Shown: piece by piece, positions 16,682 through 25,867 of the stretch
How positions within the stretch are numbered: the stretch's first letter is position 1
Layout of the letters: every line of letters starts with the position of its first letter
Source of the DNA: Luteolibacter pohnpeiensis
GTDB taxonomy: Bacteria > Verrucomicrobiota > Verrucomicrobiia > Verrucomicrobiales > Akkermansiaceae
Direction: 5' to 3'
DNA: 64,000 bases
NCBI RefSeq assembly: GCF_016595435.1
Contig: NZ_JAENIJ010000005.1
Location: 147,212 to 211,211, forward strand
The notes under the pieces: generated by a model
What the model was told of the DNA's origin: nothing
Databases searched by the model: none
What the model saw: only the letters and a program-made list of their open reading frames with translations
Translations under genes and position numbers: made by a program

Positions 16682-19420
16682 CTATGGTTGGATTTGTTGC
16701 GATGACGAAGAACGGTTGATGAGCCGGATTTCCTTTGCACCAAAGCCGAGATAGTCTGCCGGGGTGCAGGTGAAAATGATGACTTGGAGTCCACGCGTGG
16801 CTGCGAGATCGAGCATGCGTTGCAGCGATTGAATGCGCAGCGGATCGGAGTAGGCAAAGGCATCGTCGAACAAAATAGGCAGGCAACCCTCGAAATCGGC
16901 GGCCAGGATTTCCGCCAAGGCCAGACGAACCGCAGCGGCAACTTGTTCTTTGGCTCCGCCGCTCAAGCTTTCGAACGAAAAGGAGGGGTCTCCGTTCCGA
17001 ATGAGTTCGAGTTGCTCGACTCCGGCTTCGGACAGCTGGACGCGGGCTTCGGTGCCGTTGCCAAAGATGCATTGCAGGTAGCCTGAAATCCGATCGGCAA
17101 GTGGCTGAACCAATGCGCGATCGATCACTTCCCGGGAGGTGGTGAAAAGTTGATGGAGGGTTTCAATGGCTTTTGCACGCCGTTGTTCGGCTTGAAATTG
17201 ATCGAGCGCGAGCAGTTGCCGCGCTTCAGCGAAGCGGAGTTCGGCCTCCGGGTCTGTGCTGCCGTCTAGGGTGAGACGATCACGTGCAAGCAGGCAGGTA
17301 TTTTCGGCGTCACGGAGACGGTTTTCCTGGGCGCTGATGGCGCGGGAAAAGCGATCGCAGTCCGCGGTGAGAAGCTCAGGTTTGAGGTCGGCCAGCGTCG
17401 CCCTCATGGTCGTGAGCTGATCGTTGGCCAGGGCTTCGGCTTCGCGGAGATTCGTGAGCGCTTGTTCTCTGGATCGACTGTCGCCGTGAGCTTCCTCGCG
17501 GGTGTGGATGGCCGTTTCGAGATCGCGCACCGATTGCCTGGTCGTTGCGGTTAGATCTCGATAGCGGGCAACTTCCGCACTGCAATGGTCTAGCTTTTCG
17601 CGCGCTTGCTCGACCCGCATTCGCGCGGAGATTTCAGCGGCTTCAGCGGATGTCAGTTCGTGACTGGTCTTGCTGACCCGTTCTTTCGCCGACGAAAGGT
17701 CTGCAGGTTGAGATGGAGTTTCGCTTGAAGATGATGCGAGATCCATGCGCCGCCGCAGTTCCTCCCGGGCGGATTCCAGTTCGCTCGTAGCGCGGGAAAT
17801 CTGCTGCGCAAGTGAGGTGCCTCCGAGGGCTTCCCATCGGGTTTGAATTCCCATGAGCTGGGGTTCAAGCGTCTGGCGCTGTTCCAGAATCGAGGCCGCG
17901 TGATCGAGATCGCGCAGGGCTAGAATCTGCAGTTCAGCGGAAAGAGCATCGTTGCATTGATCGACGCGTTGCCGTGCTTCGGTGAGCGAATTTCCACCAC
18001 CCGGTTGAACGCGGAGCCGGGTTCCGTTTCCGATCACCAAATCGCCGGAATCGGTCAAAATACGGGCTTCTCCCGCAGCCAGGGAAGTGCCATCCAGGAT
18101 CACGCTTGTGTCCGCAGTGATGAGCTCAATGCTGGTGGCCATGGCCTCAAGCGCCGCTTTGGCTTGGCTTGAGGCTGCATCGAGTTTGCGCAACCGGGAT
18201 AGTCCTTGGGCATCCAGTGTTGGCAATTTGTCGAGCTTGCTCCGGACGTTTTGCAGCTCTTGATCCAGTTGTGCCGCTTCCGCGTGGCGTGTGCTGATCG
18301 CCTGATGGATTTCCGCTTTTTCCAAAGCGATAACGGCGGCTTGCTCGATGTCGTGTTGAATCCGGATGCACCGGAGACTGGCGATGGCTTCCTTGAGCAG
18401 TTGATCCGCTGCCGTCACCCCGTTGCGTGCCTGTTGTTCTGCGGTGGTCAATGCAGCAAGCTGAACATCGGCGGGTTGCAGGGCTGCCTTTGCGGTATCG
18501 AGTTTTTTTTGCAGATCGCGAATCGTCTGATCGTTCGCTTCGAGGGCTTCTCGGCGGCTTTTAGCATTTCGCAGCGCCTCGACCCGGATATTCTCATCGC
18601 GGCGAAGCACCTCGACTTCGCGCAATTTTGTCTCCGCATGTTTGCGATGTTCAACCAGTGTCGGGAGCTGAAGTTTGATTTCAGCGATGTCCCGCGATGC
18701 TTGATCGTGATCGGTGATCGCTTGGTTCAACCGGCTTGCGACCTCACGTGCTTTGGCAAGTGAGGCCTCTGCTTGTTCGAGTTGAGCGCGCGCCACATCC
18801 AGGCTGGTGTTGCTGCGGATGCGACCGGTGTTGGTGAAAAATTGTTGGTAGAGATCGGCGATGTGGCCGGCAACCCTTTGGTCATTTGCGGACTGGAGAA
18901 CGGCGGTGGCACTGTGTTGCTGGAGGTGTTTCGAGAGCCTTTCTTTGTGAGACGCTGTGTAAGTCGCCGGATCATCGTTTGACTGACCTTGCCAAACCCA
19001 GAGATGGGACCAGAGAGTTGGAAGTTGGCTCGCGGCACTGCGACCGCCGATGGTTTCCGCCTTCAGCAATTCAGCGACCTTGGATTCTGCTTCCTCATCC
19101 TTGAGCACCACGCCTGCTTGGGCTGTCAACCTGGTGGAGCCTTTTGCACCCGCGAAATGCTTTTCCAGTTCCCATCGCATGCCACCGGCTTCGAAGGAAA
19201 GGATCACTTCCGGATCACCGCTATGGAGCGTGGAAACCATTTGTGAGCGGATGCTTCCGCCGGTTTTCGCACGCAGAAACAGGGCGCGATGAGCCGCTTC
19301 CACCAGCGTGCTTTTACCCGATTCATTGGCCCCGCCGATCAACGTTCGCGATGCATCAAAATTCACCGTAAGATCGCGGTGAACCCGATAGTTGCGAACG
19401 GTTAATGAAAGCAGACGCAT
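16682..19420 (-). CDS. SbcC/Rad50-like (YhaN-type) coiled-coil ATPase
   Basis: A 912-residue DNA-repair-type ATPase. Walker A (GGANESGKST, 29-38) opens the protein. The ABC signature LSGGAKEQ (about 819) and Walker B ILFDDAF (about 849) close it. Between them are two long coiled-coil stretches. Rad50/SbcC proteins join through a CxxC zinc hook at the coil apex. Here there is none, and residues about 430-475 instead form a glycine- and beta-rich insert, which resembles YhaN-type proteins. It pairs with the nuclease gene just upstream (32 bases). The likely role is tethering and processing of DNA ends with that nuclease. Confidence 0.88.
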   Translation of the reverse strand: MRLLSLTVRNYRVHRDLTVNFDASRTLIGGANESGKSTLVEAAHRALFLRAKTGGSIRSQMVSTLHSGDPEVILSFEAGGMRWELEKHFAGAKGSTRLTAQAGVVLKDEEAESKVAELLKAETIGGRSAASQLPTLWSHLWVWQGQSNDDPATYTASHKERLSKHLQQHSATAVLQSANDQRVAGHIADLYQQFFTNTGRIRSNTSLDVARAQLEQAEASLAKAREVASRLNQAITDHDQASRDIAEIKLQLPTLVEHRKHAETKLREVEVLRRDENIRVEALRNAKSRREALEANDQTIRDLQKKLDTAKAALQPADVQLAALTTAEQQARNGVTAADQLLKEAIASLRCIRIQHDIEQAAVIALEKAEIHQAISTRHAEAAQLDQELQNVRSKLDKLPTLDAQGLSRLRKLDAASSQAKAALEAMATSIELITADTSVILDGTSLAAGEARILTDSGDLVIGNGTRLRVQPGGGNSLTEARQRVDQCNDALSAELQILALRDLDHAASILEQRQTLEPQLMGIQTRWEALGGTSLAQQISRATSELESAREELRRRMDLASSSSETPSQPADLSSAKERVSKTSHELTSAEAAEISARMRVEQAREKLDHCSAEVARYRDLTATTRQSVRDLETAIHTREEAHGDSRSREQALTNLREAEALANDQLTTMRATLADLKPELLTADCDRFSRAISAQENRLRDAENTCLLARDRLTLDGSTDPEAELRFAEARQLLALDQFQAEQRRAKAIETLHQLFTTSREVIDRALVQPLADRISGYLQCIFGNGTEARVQLSEAGVEQLELIRNGDPSFSFESLSGGAKEQVAAAVRLALAEILAADFEGCLPILFDDAFAYSDPLRIQSLQRMLDLAATRGLQVIIFTCTPADYLGFGAKEIRLINRSSSSQQIQP

Positions 19421-19452
19421 GGGTGAAACCAGTGGGGTGGGGGTGGATGCCG

Positions 19453-20628
19453 TCAGGTGTCGAGAAGCGCCGCGTGAAGTTCCCGCAGCGCGATGCGGGC
19501 GATGGCGGCTTCATCGGAGTTGCCCTCAGCCCGGATGACGAGCTGGCTGGCAACCGTTGAAATGAGCGGATCGCTTGGATTGCAAGTCAGGTGCGTGATT
19601 TCCTCTTGGGTTGGAGCGATGGTGACCTGGAAATCGAGTTTGAGTCGGACGAGACGGGATTCCCACGATTCGAGGATTTGTTCCAGACGTGCCGAGGCGG
19701 CGATGCCCAAAGCTCCTTGCAGTCGGAGTTTGAGAAGCTGCGTGTTGCTGGACGATCCGATGAACGCATCGATTTGTTCCGCAAACCGATCCAGACTGGA
19801 GTCTTCTGAAAAGTGGAAGGTGAATTCTTTCCAGATGAAACCACTCACGGGGATTTTTTCCACCTGGGGGGATTGGCCACGCGAAATGGCGACCTTGAGA
19901 AGATTGCCGGGATCGTTGCCATCGCCTTTGGGAAACCGATCCATCTCGGGCGTGCCACTATACCACGCTTTGGCACCGACTTGTTTGGTGCCATGCCAGT
20001 CTCCCAATGCGAGGTAATCCATTTCATCTAACGGAAGACTCGTTAGATCGATCCAGTTGGCGACCGATGGGCCGCTTTGTTCATCGTCGTTCTCCGCGCT
20101 AAAACCTTGAATCGTACCGTGAGCGAGGACAATGCGCGGCAAGTCCGGTGGGAATGATCGGGTGAGCAGAGATTCGCGGATCCACGAAACCGGATTCGTG
20201 GTTTCATGCCGGCGCAGCAGTGGCGCTGGGAAGATCACCGCCTTTTCGAGAACGACAGGTTCCGGATTGAGAATGATGCGCAGATTGGGAGCGAGTTGCT
20301 GTTGTTCCCTGAGGAAAAAATCCTGCTGCCAAATGCTGCCAGGCCCGCCGTGATCGTGATTGCCGGGAATGATGATCACCGGGATGTTAATCTCACCAAT
20401 CGCTCCGCATGCGGCGGAAACCGTGGCTTTCGTCACGTGAGGGGAATCGAAGAGATCCCCGGCAACCAGAATGAAATCGACCGCAGACTCTTTGGCGATT
20501 TTCCCAATTCTTTCGATCACCCGGAGGCGTTCCTGCTGCAATCGGTGGCGCTTTGACTCATCGCCGACTGAGGCAAAAGGTCTGCCCAGCTGCCAGTCCG
20601 CAGTGTGGAGGAATCGAGCAGTCACCAT
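19453..20628 (-). CDS. SbcD/Mre11-like (YhaO-type) DNA repair metallophosphoesterase
   Basis: A 391-residue calcineurin-type phosphoesterase. Metal-binding motifs in order are FLHTADWQLGRP, LVAGDLFDSP, PGNHDHGGPGS, LAHGT and LGDWHGT. They match Mre11/SbcD family nucleases, and a C-terminal part (about 270-391) fits the capping and ATPase-binding region. It is followed by the Rad50-like partner, as in sbcDC or yhaO-yhaN operons. Its ATG lies inside the end of the GNAT gene (seven-base overlap), so the three are coupled. Substrate range (hairpins, breaks) cannot be read here. Confidence 0.9.
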   Translation of the reverse strand: MVTARFLHTADWQLGRPFASVGDESKRHRLQQERLRVIERIGKIAKESAVDFILVAGDLFDSPHVTKATVSAACGAIGEINIPVIIIPGNHDHGGPGSIWQQDFFLREQQQLAPNLRIILNPEPVVLEKAVIFPAPLLRRHETTNPVSWIRESLLTRSFPPDLPRIVLAHGTIQGFSAENDDEQSGPSVANWIDLTSLPLDEMDYLALGDWHGTKQVGAKAWYSGTPEMDRFPKGDGNDPGNLLKVAISRGQSPQVEKIPVSGFIWKEFTFHFSEDSSLDRFAEQIDAFIGSSSNTQLLKLRLQGALGIAASARLEQILESWESRLVRLKLDFQVTIAPTQEEITHLTCNPSDPLISTVASQLVIRAEGNSDEAAIARIALRELHAALLDT

Positions 20629-21158
20629 GCTGGAATGGGTTGTTCGTGAACGGCATTTGGAGGCTCTGTTAGAGAACGCCGCATGATCACACTCTCATAA
20701 TTGGTCGTCGAATAATCATGGGTGGCGATCACGGAGTAACCCCAGCTTTGATACATGGAAATCAGATTTGTGGCAGGTGCGGCGGTATCTAACAAAAGGT
20801 AATGCGCGCCGCATTTCTTGGCGTGTTGAATCACGGCCTCGTGAAGGGCGAAGCCGATTCCTTGATGCTGGAACGCAGGATCCACTGCAAACTGGCCGAA
20901 AATCATCACACCGGGTTCCCGATACCAGGGAGTCTTGCTGTTAGGGTCAGCAGCATAACAGGTGACGGTGCCGATGATGTTTCCGTCCCGCTCCGCAACG
21001 AGCGGGTGGCCTGAGTTGAGCCGATAGCGGGTGACCTCCGAAGTTTGGTGGGTCGCCGTGTAGTGGAGACCGGCGGCGGCCAGAGGCGCGTATGCCCGAT
21101 GCAACAATTCGGTTAGAGCCTCAATGTCATCGTCGGGATGGAACTCTCGAATGATCAT
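20622..21158 (-). CDS. GNAT-family N-acetyltransferase
   Basis: A 178-residue GNAT. It starts MIIREFHPDDDIEAL, and the acetyl-CoA pyrophosphate loop region reads FQHQGIGFALHEAVIQHA (motif A, Q-x2-G-I-G). A later LLLDTAAPATNLISMYQSWGY is motif B. The substrate is unknown. It directly precedes and overlaps the sbcD-like gene. The C-terminal tail (about 160-178) goes beyond the GNAT core and may have grown into the neighbour. Confidence 0.88.
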   Translation of the reverse strand: MIIREFHPDDDIEALTELLHRAYAPLAAAGLHYTATHQTSEVTRYRLNSGHPLVAERDGNIIGTVTCYAADPNSKTPWYREPGVMIFGQFAVDPAFQHQGIGFALHEAVIQHAKKCGAHYLLLDTAAPATNLISMYQSWGYSVIATHDYSTTNYESVIMRRSLTEPPNAVHEQPIPAW

Positions 21159-21175
21159 GAAGGCGGAGGATTCGT

Positions 21176-21310
21176 TCAGTGGGTCGACTCGGCAGCAGGT
21201 TGTTTCGCGCTGAATTCAGAGTTTTCGCTCAGGTAATAAAGTAGCCCACCTCCGCCGATGACACAGATGAGCACCAAAACGACGATGAGCAGTCCAAGGC
21301 AAGATTTCAT
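21176..21310 (-). CDS. Small single-pass membrane peptide (44 aa)
   Basis: From the ATG at 21310 the frame gives 44 residues: MKSC, a hydrophobic segment (about 5-27) with a GGGG turn, then a polar tail ending AAESTH. A longer frame to 21508 overlaps rsmB and has no protein-like character. It lies 17 bases before the GNAT gene and 20 bases after rsmB, on the same strand. The size and layout suit a small membrane-anchored peptide. No family recognised. Confidence 0.55.
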   Translation of the reverse strand: MKSCLGLLIVVLVLICVIGGGGLLYYLSENSEFSAKQPAAESTH

Positions 21311-21330
21311 GTATCGCGGGGTCGATGGGT

Positions 21331-22560
21331 TTATTGAATGAGCGCGGCGAAGGAACCGTCGGTATGGTCGCGGAATGGCAATGCATCCCGCGTTCCGATA
21401 AGCTTCAAATCCGGGTGAGCTGCAAGGAAAGATTCGACCTGTTCGAGGTTCTCCTGAGCCTCGATGGAGCAGGTGGAATAGACCAGGCGTCCGCCCGGTT
21501 TGAGGCACGGCAGGGCGTTTTCGAGAATTTTGCGCTGGGTGTTGACCAGTTTTTCGATGTCAGGTGCCTGGAGCCGCCAGCGGACATCAACCCGGCGGCG
21601 AATCACTCCGGTGTTGGAGCAGGGGACATCGAGAAGGATGCCATCGAACGCGCCATGCCAGGACTCCGGAGCGGGTTTGGTCCAGTCGTGAACGGACGTT
21701 TCGGCGGTCCCGGCGTGGAGCCGCTCAAGGTTTTGTTGCAGGCGCGGAAGGCGTTTTTCGTTGGAATCGGTACAGACCAGATTTTCTGCGGAACCGAGCG
21801 CGGCAGCGATCAAGAATGCTTTACCACCCGGCGCGGCACAAGCGTCGAGAATGCGTTCACCGGGCTTGGGTGCGAGGAGATCGACCGCATGACGAGTTGC
21901 CGGATCCTGGATATAAATTTGTCCGCTGGCGATGAGCGGGGTGGGGATCGGACCTGATAATTGATAGAAGCCAGGCGCGCCTTCGACCGGGCTGCCAGGG
22001 ATGTTTTCCAGTGGTTCGGCCAATGGATTAAGGCGGAAAAACACCTGCGCCGGTGTGTTGTCCCATTCCATGAGCTCGATTGCAGCGTTCTTGCCAAAGC
22101 TGGCTCTCCAGCGCTTGTAGAGCCAATCTGGATGGGAGTGGACCATGGCTGGGGGCAAATCTTCGATTTCCTCAAGCAGTCGCTTGCGGGAACTCACCGC
22201 CCGGCGCAGCACCGCGTTGATCAGGGAGCGGACGCTGGCTTTTCCGGCCTCCACGGTTTCGTTGACGGCGGCGTGTTCCGGGATTTGCAGGATGATCAGC
22301 TGGCATAGGCCAACGCGGAGGATGTCGCGGGTTTCCGGATCGAGTTTGCCATCGCGCAGCTTGCCGATCCAGTGGTCGAGCAGACGCCGGTGGCGAAGCA
22401 CCCCAAACAGGATGGCCTGTAGAAGTCCACGATCTGCTGCGGACAACATGCGGCGCTGGGCGTGGCGATCAATGAGCGTTTCCGCGTAATCATGCCCCTT
22501 TGCCCAGGCGCGGAGGGCGGAGACGGCGGCTTGGCGGACGTGGAAATTTTTAGCAGGCAT
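21331..22560 (-). CDS. rsmB: 16S rRNA (cytosine-967-C5)-methyltransferase
   Basis: RsmB methylates C967 of 16S rRNA. An N-terminal NusB-like domain (1-140) is followed by the Rossmann methyltransferase: LDACAAPGGKAFLIAAALG (SAM site), DVPCSNTGVIRRR (Pro-Cys motif IV) and VYSTCSIEAQEN (catalytic Cys motif VI). I take the ATG at 22560 (MPAKNFHVRQAAVSALRAW), giving 409 residues. A TTG at 22578 overlapping the bioD stop is possible but less likely. It follows bioD by 14 bases. Confidence 0.94.
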   Translation of the reverse strand: MPAKNFHVRQAAVSALRAWAKGHDYAETLIDRHAQRRMLSAADRGLLQAILFGVLRHRRLLDHWIGKLRDGKLDPETRDILRVGLCQLIILQIPEHAAVNETVEAGKASVRSLINAVLRRAVSSRKRLLEEIEDLPPAMVHSHPDWLYKRWRASFGKNAAIELMEWDNTPAQVFFRLNPLAEPLENIPGSPVEGAPGFYQLSGPIPTPLIASGQIYIQDPATRHAVDLLAPKPGERILDACAAPGGKAFLIAAALGSAENLVCTDSNEKRLPRLQQNLERLHAGTAETSVHDWTKPAPESWHGAFDGILLDVPCSNTGVIRRRVDVRWRLQAPDIEKLVNTQRKILENALPCLKPGGRLVYSTCSIEAQENLEQVESFLAAHPDLKLIGTRDALPFRDHTDGSFAALIQ

Positions 22561-22574
22561 GCGGTGCGGGTGGC

Positions 22575-23210
22575 TCAACCAATCATTTCGAGGATCGTGC
22601 CGATGTCGACGAAATCCTGACCGTGAATGAGGTGGTCAAGCAAGGGCACACCGGTGAGATCTTCGACCACTCCTTTGTTGGTGATCATGGCAGTGTCCAT
22701 TTCATCTTCCAGTTGGTTCAGGATGATGCCGGCGCACTTGAGGCCGCGCGCTTGGATCGCATGAATGGTGAGAATGATGTGATTGAGCGCGCCGATGCGG
22801 TTGCCAGCGACGAGGATCACAGGCAGTCCCAGATCGGTTGCTAGATCGGAAATGCGGTAGCCTGGGGCAAGGGGAACTTCCCAGCCACCCGCACCTTCAA
22901 CGATCACGTCCTGATGCTTCGCAGCCAGATTCTTGAATCCTTGGATCAGAACTTCGCGCTCCACACTCTTGTTTTCCAGCATGCCCGCCACATAAGGAGC
23001 TACAGGCGTATTGAAATGGAGTGGGTTGATTTCTTCGATCGGCAGGGAGCCGGACACTTCAGCGAGGACGGTGGCGTCCCCGCGATCACCGCAAGAAACG
23101 GGTTTATAGCCCACAGCATCCCGCCCTTCTTCGCGCAGGGCTTGGATGATCAATCGGGTGACGTAGGTTTTACCCACTTCAGTATCGGTTCCGGTGATGA
23201 AAAAGCTCAC
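22575..23210 (-). CDS. bioD: Dethiobiotin synthetase
   Basis: BioD closes the ureido ring of biotin from DAPA, CO2 and ATP. The P-loop GTDTEVGKT is at residues 7-15 from the chosen GTG at 23210, which begins VSFFITGTDTE as bioD proteins normally do. Also seen are YKPVSCG and VEGAGGWEVPL. A GTG at 23276 would add 22 poorly conserved residues. Length is 211. No other bio gene is nearby, so biotin synthesis is scattered. The gene is divergent from nadB, with 95 bases between the chosen starts. Confidence 0.92.
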   Translation of the reverse strand: MSFFITGTDTEVGKTYVTRLIIQALREEGRDAVGYKPVSCGDRGDATVLAEVSGSLPIEEINPLHFNTPVAPYVAGMLENKSVEREVLIQGFKNLAAKHQDVIVEGAGGWEVPLAPGYRISDLATDLGLPVILVAGNRIGALNHIILTIHAIQARGLKCAGIILNQLEDEMDTAMITNKGVVEDLTGVPLLDHLIHGQDFVDIGTILEMIG

Positions 23211-23305
23211 GGGAGAGGGGTGGCGTGGCCGGGCCAGCGGGTCAAGACGCGGTAGATGCAAATTTCCCTTTTCCACCGGCTGCCTGGCACCGATGCTGGC
23301 GGTTC

Positions 23306-24919
23306 ATGACAGCAGATTTCTTGGTCGTGGGTGCGGGTATCGCCGGTTTGTCGTTTGCATTGCGGGCGGCAAAACATGGGTCCGTCGTGGTTTTGACCAA
23401 AGGACGGGCGATCGAATCGAACACCGCGTGGGCACAGGGAGGGATCGCCTCGGTTCTTTCAGAAGAGCTGCGTGAGCCCGGCGATACGGTGGAGCAACAC
23501 GTGGCGGACACGCTGGATGCAGGCGGTGGCCTCTGCAATGAAGCGGCCGTCCGAACGATCGTCGCGGAGGGAGAGGCTGCCATTGAGGATCTTTTGAGCT
23601 ATGGGGTGCACTTTGATCGGGAAGGCGACCATTTCGAACTGGGCAAGGAAGGTGGGCACTCGCACCGGAGAATCCTCCACGCGCGCGATACCACCGGCCG
23701 TGAAATCGCCAATGCCTTGCTGCAAAAAGCGAGAAACACCCCGAATCTTACTTTAATGGAGGACCATTTGGTGATCGATCTGGTCACCACCGGCAAACTC
23801 GGCGCCGTTTCAGATGATCGGGTGATCGGAGCTTATGTGCTGGAAACGAAATCCGGCGAGGTGAGGATTTTCCGCTCGGACCGCGTTGTTTTAGCGACAG
23901 GTGGTTGCGGAAAAGTTTACCTCTACACCACCAATCCAGATGCCTCGACCGGTGATGGCGTGGCCTTGGCTTGGCGGGCTGGCGCTTCGATTGCGAACAT
24001 GGAGTTCATCCAGTTCCATCCAACTTGTTTTTACAATCCGGGCGCGACTGGGCCGGAAGCCCGCTCATTCCTGATCAGTGAAGCGATCCGCGGCGAAGGG
24101 GGAATCCTGGTGAACGCGAAAGGGGAAGATTTTACCAAAAAAATCGATCCACGAGGATCACTGGCACCCCGCGATATTGTGGCCCGGGCGATCGACCGGG
24201 AGCTGAAGCGCACCGGCGCACCTTGTGTCTATCTGGATGTGACGCACAAACCGCCAGGTTTCATGCGCGAACGTTTCCCTTATATTTACGAGACGCTGGC
24301 GAAATTCGGCTTCGATTGTGAGAAGCAACCCATTCCCGTGGTGCCGGCCGCACACTATCAGTGCGGTGGCGTGGTCACTGACGTGAATGGCAAAACCACG
24401 GTGCGCGGCCTTTATGCCGTGGGCGAAGTTGCCTGCACCGGACTCCATGGAGCGAATCGCTTGGCCTCGAATTCCCTGCTGGAAGGAAATGTCACCGGCC
24501 GCCGCGCTTTGGACGAAATGCTCCGTCTTTATAAACCGGACAAGCCGACTCTTCCTCCTCCCGCGATTCCAGCCTGGGAATACGGCGATACGGCAGAGCC
24601 TGATGAACTCGTGGTCATTTATCACAACTGGGATGAGATTCGCCGCCTCATGTGGGACTATGTCTCGATCGTCCGGACGGACAATCGGTTGGCACGTGCT
24701 GCTGCCCGATTGAGGAATCTCAAAAAAGAAGTCCGCGAATTTTACTGGGGACATCGCCTGAATCCCGACATCCTTGAGCTTCGGAATTTGGTCACGGTCG
24801 CCACATTGATCGTCGAATGCGCCCTGCATCGTAAGGAATCACGGGGTTTGCACTTCACTTTGGATCACCCGGATCAGAATCCGCGACTCGCGCAAGATAC
24901 CGTTATACGTAAGTTTTAG
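23306..24919 (+). CDS. nadB: L-aspartate oxidase
   Basis: NadB oxidises L-aspartate to iminoaspartate, the first step of NAD synthesis, with FAD. From the ATG at 23306 the 537-residue protein opens MTADFLVVGAGIAGLSFA (FAD-binding GxGxxG). It has NTAWAQGGIA, RILHARDTTGREI, EFIQFHPTCF and a C-terminal helical part of the succinate-dehydrogenase flavoprotein type, with GLHGANRLASNSLLEG. The frame is open to 23225, but that would overlap bioD upstream sequence. NadA and NadC are not in the window. Confidence 0.96.
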   Translation: MTADFLVVGAGIAGLSFALRAAKHGSVVVLTKGRAIESNTAWAQGGIASVLSEELREPGDTVEQHVADTLDAGGGLCNEAAVRTIVAEGEAAIEDLLSYGVHFDREGDHFELGKEGGHSHRRILHARDTTGREIANALLQKARNTPNLTLMEDHLVIDLVTTGKLGAVSDDRVIGAYVLETKSGEVRIFRSDRVVLATGGCGKVYLYTTNPDASTGDGVALAWRAGASIANMEFIQFHPTCFYNPGATGPEARSFLISEAIRGEGGILVNAKGEDFTKKIDPRGSLAPRDIVARAIDRELKRTGAPCVYLDVTHKPPGFMRERFPYIYETLAKFGFDCEKQPIPVVPAAHYQCGGVVTDVNGKTTVRGLYAVGEVACTGLHGANRLASNSLLEGNVTGRRALDEMLRLYKPDKPTLPPPAIPAWEYGDTAEPDELVVIYHNWDEIRRLMWDYVSIVRTDNRLARAAARLRNLKKEVREFYWGHRLNPDILELRNLVTVATLIVECALHRKESRGLHFTLDHPDQNPRLAQDTVIRKF

Positions 24920-24953
24920 ACATAGTTGGGATAAGTGTTTCGCTTAAGATGGC

Positions 24954-24981
24954 TTGACTATTAAGTTTTTCGAACTAATCT
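24954..24981 (+). promoter_or_regulatory. Candidate sigma-70 promoter for the PEP-CTERM gene
   Basis: TTGACT (24954-24959) and TAATCT (24976-24981) are separated by 16 bases, in an AT-rich 201-base gap between nadB and the PEP-CTERM gene. Transcription would start about 130 bases before the ATG at 25121, leaving a long 5' leader. The match is good but not confirmed. Confidence 0.45.
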
Positions 24982-25120
24982 CGAAGTCAGCTTTTGGGGC
25001 TGAGTTGCATCATTCATAATCAAAGAGTTATGGATCATTTATTCTTTAAAACAAAGGATGATTTTCCTCGCTCCTTGATTATTAGTCTCTCGAGTCCGAA
25101 ACTGCCGATCTCTCCCCGAC

Positions 25121-25726
25121 ATGAAAATTTCCAAACTACTGCTAGGCGCGGTGGCCCTTGCGATTGCGATATCGTCGGCTGCCCATGGTCAAACTCTCAC
25201 AGCGACTCTCACGGAGGTTTCGCCAGGAACGACGGTCTACGGGACGGTGGACGGCAACTTCTACCAAGACTGGGTTACCGGAGTCACCGCTTTTGATAAG
25301 TTCGATGGCTTCTGCGTTCAACCTGCAGAGCACCTCAGCTACGGTGAGACAGTTGTTTACGACATCCAGGACGCATCGACGCTGACCAATTCCGCGATTG
25401 TGGCGAAATTGATTGGTGGCTATCTGGCCTCTGACATGTCTCCTGCCCAAGCCTCTGCAGTGCAGTGGGCGATTTGGGAGGTGCTGGCAGAAACGTCCGG
25501 GACCTACTCACTTTACGATGGCAATGTGATGATCACGTCCGATACCGAAATTGCTGATCTTGCCAATAATTACCTGACCAATGTCGACAGCTACACTCCA
25601 GCTGATTTGACCTATTACACCAACGACACCATCCAAAACGTGGTTTCCTGGCAGACCATTCCTGAGCCTGCAACTCTTGGTTTGGTCGCACTTTCCGGAC
25701 TGGTCTTCCTTCGCCGTCGTCGCTGA
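25121..25726 (+). CDS. PEP-CTERM exoprotein with thioester-domain-like core
   Basis: A 201-residue secreted protein. It has a signal peptide (about 1-24, ending AAHGQT), a mature domain (25-178), and a C-terminal PEP-CTERM tail: PEP at 181-183, a hydrophobic stretch and an RRRR end. This tail is recognised by exosortase EpsH for surface or exopolysaccharide sorting; the exosortase is not in the window. The only cysteine is Cys65 in FDGFCVQP, and Gln115 lies in AVQWAIWEVL. This FC...Q-x-A-IW pairing resembles thioester domains of Gram-positive adhesins, where Cys and Gln form an internal thioester. That link is inference. Confidence 0.85.
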   Translation: MKISKLLLGAVALAIAISSAAHGQTLTATLTEVSPGTTVYGTVDGNFYQDWVTGVTAFDKFDGFCVQPAEHLSYGETVVYDIQDASTLTNSAIVAKLIGGYLASDMSPAQASAVQWAIWEVLAETSGTYSLYDGNVMITSDTEIADLANNYLTNVDSYTPADLTYYTNDTIQNVVSWQTIPEPATLGLVALSGLVFLRRRR

Positions 25727-25867
25727 AATTAGAGGCGGCCGTCGCCCATTTGACTGGAATTCCATCTTCAGTGGTGCTTTAGCGCAATTGGAGCGGAGCT
25801 TTTGCTTGCGTCGGGCAGCAATTCCAGAATGATGGGCACCGGATTCTTTCACTCGGTTCTTTCAACG

